Shown here piece by piece: positions 15,917-20,194 of a stretch of DNA of 20,194 bases. The notes beneath the pieces are model-generated. The model searched no databases and was not told the origin of the DNA. It saw only the letters and a program-made list of their open reading frames with translations. The stretch is from positions 1 to 20,194 of the forward strand of contig QHUV01000090.1 of the NCBI GenBank assembly GCA_003222065.1, read 5' to 3'. Position numbers and translations under genes: made by a program. The DNA is from Gemmatimonadota bacterium (GTDB taxonomy: Bacteria; Gemmatimonadota; Gemmatimonadetes; Gemmatimonadales; Gemmatimonadaceae). Positions within the stretch are counted from its first letter, which is position 1. Every line of letters begins with the position of its first letter.

Positions 15917-16240
15917 TCAAAGTTGGTCTAGTGTGGACTGTGCGACTTCGAGTGTGACGCGAGAGGCGTCCATCTCGATGCGATAGCACGGTTCGGGCTC
16001 GACGCAAACGAGGTCGCGCACCGAGCCGCACTCGTCCGCGAAGGCGCCACTCAGGAGTCGTACGTGCGACAGGCGCGCGAACGTGACACCAGGAATGCTC
16101 GCGCCGCCGGCCCAATGCAGCGCAACCGTTTTCGTCGGTGCGGGCGCACCAATATCGACTTCATGCTCCATAGTGTGCTCGAATCGCGGGAGGCGCAGGA
16201 TAGCGGAGAAGGACAGAGGGCGCAACTGCTCTCCAGCCAT
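15917..16240 (-). CDS. Small hypothetical protein in the serine hydrolase/GT39 operon
   Basis: I do not recognise this 107-residue protein. It has no signal peptide or membrane segment. It contains a block HEVDIGAPAPTKTVALHWAGG, a stretch GVTFARLSHVRLLSGAFAD, and a Cys-containing region ECGSVRDLVCVEPEPCYRIEMD (three Cys), ending SRVTLEVAQSTLDQL. The alternating hydrophobic pattern suggests a small beta-rich fold. The ATG at 16240 is 4 bases after the stop of the serine hydrolase, and its own stop is 14 bases before the next start, so it is probably cotranscribed and translated by coupling. Confidence 0.6.
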   Translation of the reverse strand: MAGEQLRPLSFSAILRLPRFEHTMEHEVDIGAPAPTKTVALHWAGGASIPGVTFARLSHVRLLSGAFADECGSVRDLVCVEPEPCYRIEMDASRVTLEVAQSTLDQL

Positions 16241-16244
16241 TGGC

Positions 16245-17672
16245 TCACTTCACCTTTTTCCCAGGCGACTCCTGTCCGTTCTGATGCAAGACGAGCCCGG
16301 TGACGTTGCCTGACGAGTCCTTGCTGAACGTTATCTGCGCATCGACCACCTTCAAGAAGAACTCATCCTCTTTCTCAGCGAACAGCTGCACCTTGTCCTG
16401 GCCCGTTGGTTGACCGTAGAGCGCGCCGCCGTCGCGGGTGACCAGAATGTGGAAGGCCGGGGCCAGCTCGTAGTCGCCGACGTAGCGGTCGAGCACCTGA
16501 GGCGCGAGCGTGATCTCGGTGCGCGCGACCTTCGTGGGTGCCGGCGAGAGCGGCAGGCGCGGGTCGACGAAATGCATCCCGACGTCGTCGACGCTCGTGT
16601 TGCTGTTCGACAGCACGACGACGCCGGAATGGCGCGCATCGTCGAACCCGATGAACGTGCGATAGCCACCCGTACCGCCGTTGTGCCATGTCAGGGTGCT
16701 GCCGTATGGCGTCGTGAGAATGTGCCAGGCGAGGCCGAGGTTCAGGCTCGGGTTGCTGGTGCCGTGCCGCTTCACGTGGGCCATGGTGAGCGCGGGTGTG
16801 AGCGGTGCATGACCGGGATCGACGTTCGCCGCGAGATACTTCAGCATGTCGTTCACCGTCGACCGCAATGCGCCGGCGCCCGCGAGCCCCGGAATATCCC
16901 AATTGCTCACGACGCCACCGGCATCATCGTGGCCTAACGCGAGCCGCTCGCGCATCGAGGGAGTGAAGACGACACGGGTGTCGGTCATGCCGAGCGGATC
17001 GAGCACATGCTTGCGGACGAGCTCTTCATAGCTCACGCCCTCCAGGCGCGCGAGCGCGATACCAAGCAGCCCCATTCCAAGATTAGAGTATTCATACTCG
17101 GCGCCGACGTCTCTCGTAAGTTGGTACGATGACACGAAATCGATCGCCTGCTGCTCCGTGTAGTCCGCGTACGGATTGGCTTGGTCTTTGGGGTGGAAGT
17201 TCGTCGGCATGCGTGGCAGCCCCGACGACTGTGTCGCCAGATCCACGAGAGTGATCTCCCGGCCATTGCGCGACGGCACATGGCTGGCGCCCGGCAAATA
17301 CTTCGCGACCGGGTCCTCGAGCTTTACTTCGCCCTTCACGACCATGTCGGCGAGCGTCGTCGCGGTGAACGTCTTGGTGATCGAGCCGATCTCGAAGACG
17401 CTGTTCGCGTCGAGCGGGCGACTCGTGCCGGACGTACCGTAGGCGAATACGCGCGTGCGGCCATCGGGATCGAGAATGCCTACGGCGATGCCCGACGAGC
17501 GCTTGGCGTCGACGCGGTCCTTGATGACGGCGCGAATGGCGGAATCGGACAGCGCGACGCGCGGATCGACCGCGGCGGCTTGCTGCGTCGGTTGTTGAGC
17601 GATGCCGCGCGCGCCGGCGACCGTGAGCGCGGCGAGTAGCGTTAGGCGGAGCGAAACCCTCGAGTAGCGCAT
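16245..17672 (-). CDS. Exported class C beta-lactamase-type serine hydrolase
   Basis: The 475-residue protein has a signal peptide (RYSRVSLRLTLLAALTVAGARGIAQQ), so it is exported. Its penicillin-binding fold shows all three active-site elements: SITK (97-100, Ser97 nucleophile and Lys100), YSN (195-197) and HNGGTGG (330-336) in place of KTG. The last ~100 residues (from about ITLAPQVLDRYVGDYELAP) look like a DUF3471-type tail often fused to this family. Such proteins include esterases, D-amino peptidases and true beta-lactamases; the HxG triad element and the tail favour a peptidase or esterase. I chose the ATG at 17672 because the signal peptide starts there; an in-frame ATG at 17705 is possible. 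It heads a likely three-gene operon. Confidence 0.88.
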   Translation of the reverse strand: MRYSRVSLRLTLLAALTVAGARGIAQQPTQQAAAVDPRVALSDSAIRAVIKDRVDAKRSSGIAVGILDPDGRTRVFAYGTSGTSRPLDANSVFEIGSITKTFTATTLADMVVKGEVKLEDPVAKYLPGASHVPSRNGREITLVDLATQSSGLPRMPTNFHPKDQANPYADYTEQQAIDFVSSYQLTRDVGAEYEYSNLGMGLLGIALARLEGVSYEELVRKHVLDPLGMTDTRVVFTPSMRERLALGHDDAGGVVSNWDIPGLAGAGALRSTVNDMLKYLAANVDPGHAPLTPALTMAHVKRHGTSNPSLNLGLAWHILTTPYGSTLTWHNGGTGGYRTFIGFDDARHSGVVVLSNSNTSVDDVGMHFVDPRLPLSPAPTKVARTEITLAPQVLDRYVGDYELAPAFHILVTRDGGALYGQPTGQDKVQLFAEKEDEFFLKVVDAQITFSKDSSGNVTGLVLHQNGQESPGKKVK

Positions 17673-17742
17673 GGCGGCACCGGTGGCGGGTAGGAGCATA
17701 AACATGGCGACAGCGCCGAACAGGCGACAGCGCCGAGCGTCG

Positions 17743-18194
17743 TCAGCCGATGAGCCGTCTGATCACGTAGATGGCGACGACTGACGCGCCGACGGCAATG
17801 AGCGCCAGCGTCCCGAGAACCGCGACGAGCAACGCCGTACTGGCTCGTCTGGTTTCCACCGGCGCGTCGACGTGTCGAGCGAGGAGCCGCACGTTGCGGG
17901 CGTTCGACTTCCACGCAAAGTCGAACAGGTCGCCGATGACGGGGAGGGCGCCGATCAGCGTGTCGATACCGACGTTCGCTGCCATGCGCACGAGGATGCT
18001 CGCCGACGCCCCGGCCCGAGCTGCCTCGAGGATGATGTACGCCGACGCCGCGCCGCCAAGCAGATCGCCAAGCCCCGGCACGAGCCCAATCACTGGATCA
18101 AGCCCGAACCGAATGTTCGTGCCGGGTATCCGAATGGCGTCGTCCAGAACGCTGCTAGAGCACTTGCCCGGCGAAGTGAGTCGTTAGGTGCCAT
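17743..18194 (-). pseudogene. DUF4112 membrane protein gene with a one-base frameshift near its start
   Basis: From 18147 down to 17743 the frame reads VLDDAIRIPGTNIRFGLDPVIGLVPGLGDLLGG, then NVGIDTLIGALPVIGDLFDFAWKSNARNVRLL, and a C-terminal helix LLVAVLGTLALIAVGASVVAIYVI. This is a clear DUF4112 protein, predicted membrane-associated and of unknown function. No ATG, GTG or TTG lies in that frame before the in-frame TAA at 18186-18184. The missing N-terminus is in another frame: the ATG at 18194 gives MAPNDSLRRASALAAF, which continues naturally into LDDAIRIPG if one base is restored near 18146-18147 (TTCTGG read as TTCCTGG). This may be a real frameshift or a homopolymer sequencing error. 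Otherwise translation would start at the GTG at 18093 without the first helix. Confidence 0.75.
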
Positions 18195-18195
18195 A

Positions 18196-18397
18196 TTGTC
18201 ATCCCGAGCGTAGCGAGGGCTGCTCGCTTTGCTCGCAGCCAGTCCTATATGGAGTCGCGCGCGCGGTACGCGCGCTTCCGCTCCTGGTGGCGAGAGGAGT
18301 AGGAGCAAGCGCGCCGCGCTTGCGACTCCTATAGGATGATCTGCTGCTCGCGGAGCGAGCAGCAGATCCCTCGTCGCTTCGCTCCTCGGGATGACAA
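18196..18397. repeat. Nested palindromic intergenic element with 13-bp outer inverted repeats
   Basis: The outer arms TTGTCATCCCGAG (18196-18208) and CTCGGGATGACAA (18385-18397) are perfect reverse complements. Next inward are related CGTAGCGAGGG and CCCTCGTCGCTTCG segments. Inside lies a 15-bp pair with one extra base (TCCTATATGGAGTCGC, 18243-18258, against GCGACTCCTATAGGA, 18322-18336), a GCGCGCG/CGCGCGC hairpin (18257-18275) and GCAAGCGCG/CGCGCTTGC (18305-18323). It has no open frame and sits between two minus-strand genes. It resembles REP/MITE-type extragenic elements. Strings like CATCCCGAGCGNAGCGAGGG are, from memory, common between genes in several soil phyla. Confidence 0.75.
18338..18368. 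repeat. Perfect 13-bp hairpin inside the intergenic element
   Basis: GATCTGCTGCTCG (18338-18350) pairs fully with CGAGCAGCAGATC (18356-18368) around CGGAG. It lies about 30 bases past the stop of the minus-strand lipoprotein gene and could protect or end that transcript, but no T-tract follows on the minus strand. Confidence 0.8.
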
Positions 18398-18400
18398 AGA

Positions 18401-19048
18401 CTAACGAAGCGCAATCGATTGCGTCGTCTGCACGGAGACTTGCGAGCCCGCGGGAAGCACGGCGTTCTCGCCTCCTCTGCCGAGCGAAATGGCAGTGCCG
18501 GCCACCGCGCCGAGGCCAGCGCCAAGGAGGATCTTATCCTTATCGGCGCCACTCAGAATCGCGCCGAGCACCGCGCCCGCCGCCGCGCCGATGGCCGCGC
18601 TCTTCACCGTTTGACTCGTGCTCGAGCCGCCCTGCTTCTGCAGGTTCGTCGCCGTGATGTTCGCGGCGAACGGATACGTTCGGCCGTTGAACGTCAGACT
18701 GTCGAAGTCGAGTACGAGCGCCGCCGTCTCCGTCGCGTTGTTCGCCGGCGTGACTCCAGTTACGTGTCCCCACACGCGGGCGCCGGACGGGATCGTCGTG
18801 CGGCCGTTCTGCGCGATGACTGGATTGATCACCGTCGCCGAGAAGCGATCGCCGACGTGCGAGCTTTGCGTACCGAGCTGCTGATCGAGCGTGAGGTCCA
18901 TCGTCGAGCCGGCGGGAAGCGTCCGCGCATTCGCCGGCGTTACTGGGGTGGAGACGTCGCCACCCGCCGTTTCGACGCGAGGTGAGCTCGCGCACGCCGC
19001 GAGCACGACGACGGTGACGAGGACCGTTCCGATTCGTTTGTGATGCAT
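18401..19048 (-). CDS. Lipoprotein with glycine-zipper domain
   Basis: The 215-residue product starts with a lipoprotein signal, VLVTVVVLAACASS, with lipobox LAAC and lipidated Cys19. Residues about 44-125 (LPAGSTMDLTLDQQLGTQSSHVGDRFSATV, then IPSGARVWGHVTGV) resemble the beta-rich repeats of TrbI/VirB10-like domains. Residues 151-190 (AAIGAAAGAVLGAIL and LLGAGLGAVAGTAISLG) form a double glycine zipper able to pack in a membrane. A final LPAGSQVSVQTTQSIAL echoes the first domain. It is probably an envelope protein; the function is unknown. The ATG at 19048 has a strong AGGAGG Shine-Dalgarno (19059-19054). It is divergent from the GH9 gene. Confidence 0.82.
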   Translation of the reverse strand: MHHKRIGTVLVTVVVLAACASSPRVETAGGDVSTPVTPANARTLPAGSTMDLTLDQQLGTQSSHVGDRFSATVINPVIAQNGRTTIPSGARVWGHVTGVTPANNATETAALVLDFDSLTFNGRTYPFAANITATNLQKQGGSSTSQTVKSAAIGAAAGAVLGAILSGADKDKILLGAGLGAVAGTAISLGRGGENAVLPAGSQVSVQTTQSIALR

Positions 19049-19140
19049 GGCATCCTCCTGCGAAAAGTGCGCGAGTCACGCGCGCAAATCGCAGACCGTC
19101 GGGGCGAGCTGATGGCACGCTTCACTGGCCCTTCGTCCAA

Positions 19141-19159
19141 GAGCATATTCAGTATGCTC
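19141..19159. promoter_or_regulatory. Dyad GAGCATA-N5-TATGCTC, candidate operator of the GH9 gene
   Basis: A perfect 7-bp inverted repeat with a TTCAG spacer ends 14 bases before the GH9 ATG, in the 125-bp gap between divergent genes. Its size and spacing fit a dimeric repressor site, and TATGCT within it could serve as a weak -10. No regulator is encoded next to it in the window. Confidence 0.35.
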
Positions 19160-19173
19160 GCTCACACGACTCA

Positions 19174-20194
19174 ATGATCGCACTCGCTGTTGCTCTTTCC
19201 CTCCCGCTACTCGGCGCCGCGCCCGACTCCACGATCGTTATTCGCGTCAATCAAGTGGGCTACTTGCCTGACGCGCCGAAGGTCGCCGTGGCGTGCGGTC
19301 TCGATTCGTCGCGCGTGACGCGCGTCACACGCACGTTCGTCGTGCGCGATGATCGCGGCCGCGTTGCGTATGGTCCGCGGAAGGTGGTCTCGACTGGCGC
19401 GTTCGGTCCGTGCGCCCGCACCTGGCGCCTCGACTTCAGCGAGCTCCGCCGCGCTGGCCGGTACCGCATCGCCGCTTTCGGCGTGACATCGCGCGAGCTG
19501 CGTATCGACGCGCACGCCTACGACGGTGGCGCCGACACGCTTCTCTATTACATGCGCGAGCAGCGTTCCGGGTGGAATCCGCTCATCGGCGATTCGGTGC
19601 ACACACACGATGGCATCGTCGTCGACGACTCAGGGCATGCAGGCAAGGCCGTTGCCGTGAGCGGCGGCTGGGCGGATGCATCGGACTATCTGCAGTACGT
19701 GACGACATCGGCGAATGCGACGTACATGATGTTGCTCGCGTATCGCGATCATCGCGACGCCTTCGCCGATGACTTCGACACGCGCGGAACGCCCGGGAAG
19801 AACGGCACACCCGACGTGCTCGACGAAGCGCGTCACGGCCTCGACTGGCTCGTACGCATGTTCCCCAGCTACGGCGAGATGTACAACCAGGTCGGCGACG
19901 ATCGCGATCACACGTACTTCGATCTGCCGTGGACCGATTCGTCGGACTATGGGTGGGGGAAGGGAAAGGAGCGTCCCGTGTATCCGTGCACGGGACGGCC
20001 ACAAGGCTTGTTCGGGAATAGAAACCGGTCGACGGGGCTCGCGTCCACCGCCGGGAAGTACGCATCGGCCTTCAGCCTCGGCGCGCAGCTTTTTGGCGAG
20101 CGCGATTCGGCGCTCGCCGACACGCTGCGGCGGCGCGCGCTGCTCGCGTTTGTGTTAGGCAGCCAAAACCACGGCGTGTGCCAAACGGCGCCAG
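19174..20194 (+). CDS. Secreted glycoside hydrolase family 9 (cellulase-type), 3' end beyond window
   Basis: The frame is open from the ATG at 19174 to the window edge (340 residues seen; the gene is cut at its 3' end). A short signal peptide (IALAVALSLPLLGAA) is followed by an Ig-like CelD_N domain (about 22-112: IRVNQVGYLPDAPKVAVAC, TWRLDFSELRRAGRYRIA). The catalytic (alpha/alpha)6 domain begins near 120 with YYMREQRSGWNP. It has the GH9 motif GGWADASDYLQYV (164-176), whose Asp168 and Asp171 are the expected base pair, then GTPDVLDEARHGLDWLVRMFP, GEMYNQVGDDRDH and RPQGLFGNRNRSTGLASTAGKYASAF. Family members cleave beta-glucans by inversion. The proton-donor Glu lies in the missing C-terminal part. 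GWADAS in place of the usual GWHDAG is a mild deviation. There is no strong Shine-Dalgarno. Confidence 0.88.
   Translation, partial: MIALAVALSLPLLGAAPDSTIVIRVNQVGYLPDAPKVAVACGLDSSRVTRVTRTFVVRDDRGRVAYGPRKVVSTGAFGPCARTWRLDFSELRRAGRYRIAAFGVTSRELRIDAHAYDGGADTLLYYMREQRSGWNPLIGDSVHTHDGIVVDDSGHAGKAVAVSGGWADASDYLQYVTTSANATYMMLLAYRDHRDAFADDFDTRGTPGKNGTPDVLDEARHGLDWLVRMFPSYGEMYNQVGDDRDHTYFDLPWTDSSDYGWGKGKERPVYPCTGRPQGLFGNRNRSTGLASTAGKYASAFSLGAQLFGERDSALADTLRRRALLAFVLGSQNHGVCQTAP

Larger units (their letters stand above)
1536..18188. repeat. Dispersed octamer GCCTAACG / CGTTAGGC
   Basis: Exact octamers lie at 1536, 4724, 5027, 5562, 6217, 10567, 11316, 12495, 14242, 14855, 15294, 16932 and 17640. The core CCTAACG/CGTTAGG occurs in addition at 1661, 4033, 7434, 9917 and 18182. 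The sites are in both orientations and mostly inside genes. A one-mismatch copy (TGTTAGGC) is at 20154. A preceding C (CGCCTAACG) is present in 8 of the 13. Only positions I located by eye are listed. Confidence 0.8.

Overview
The window is GC-rich bacterial DNA. It has dense coding, many GTG/TTG starts, an unusually long IspH, and short or overlapping gene junctions. The gene content (CGNR regulator, XdhC-type maturation operon, class C-type serine hydrolase with a DUF3471-like tail, DUF4112, GT39-like membrane protein, GH9 with a CelD_N-like domain) fits a soil-type Gemmatimonadota best. Acidobacteriota is a less likely alternative. This placement is inferred from gene style; there is no rRNA or other phylogenetic marker to settle it.

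Layout. 1-1529: a minus-strand CGNR zinc-finger regulator, divergent from a plus-strand YjjX-type NTP phosphatase, with a four-copy 15-bp tandem repeat between them. 1538-2382 (minus): an S66 LD-carboxypeptidase gene broken in the middle. 2454-3677: IspH of the MEP isoprenoid pathway. 3716-7701: a tightly coupled five-gene run (SGNH-like hydrolase, XdhC, MoeA-like protein, IscU/SufU-like scaffold, MocA-like nucleotidyltransferase) whose last four genes look like a maturation kit for a molybdenum hydroxylase that is not itself in the window. 7842-9060: a Tat-exported protein ending in CTYC, a strong terminator, then MsrB. 9132-12304: an acyl-CoA synthetase with an internal loss, overlapping a gamma-glutamyltransferase. 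12329-13975: DUF485 plus an ActP-type acetate permease that is frameshifted. 13976-14243: a minus-strand terminator and a 152-bp MITE-like element. 14244-17672 (minus): serine hydrolase, small unknown protein and GT39-like membrane protein, probably one operon. 17743-19048 (minus): a frameshifted DUF4112 gene, a nested palindromic intergenic element, and a glycine-zipper lipoprotein. 19174-end: a secreted GH9 glycosidase cut by the window edge.

Four things stand out. (1) The octamer GCCTAACG (either strand) occurs 13 times, and its core CCTAACG 18 times, spread through genes and often creating rare TTA/CTA Leu codons. The density resembles that of DNA-uptake or chromosome-architecture motifs. 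(2) Three unrelated genes (S66, acyl-CoA synthetase, ActP) each lack a similar 66-75 codons from the middle. This is either an assembly artefact or a recurrent deletion process. (3) A 152-bp element with perfect 26-bp terminal inverted repeats and a flanking CGAT duplication lies between a gene and its terminator. (4) A ~200-bp set of nested palindromes bounded by 13-bp inverted repeats lies upstream of DUF4112. No stretch longer than 300 bases is without a gene. No rRNA, tRNA, CRISPR array or complete transposase was seen.
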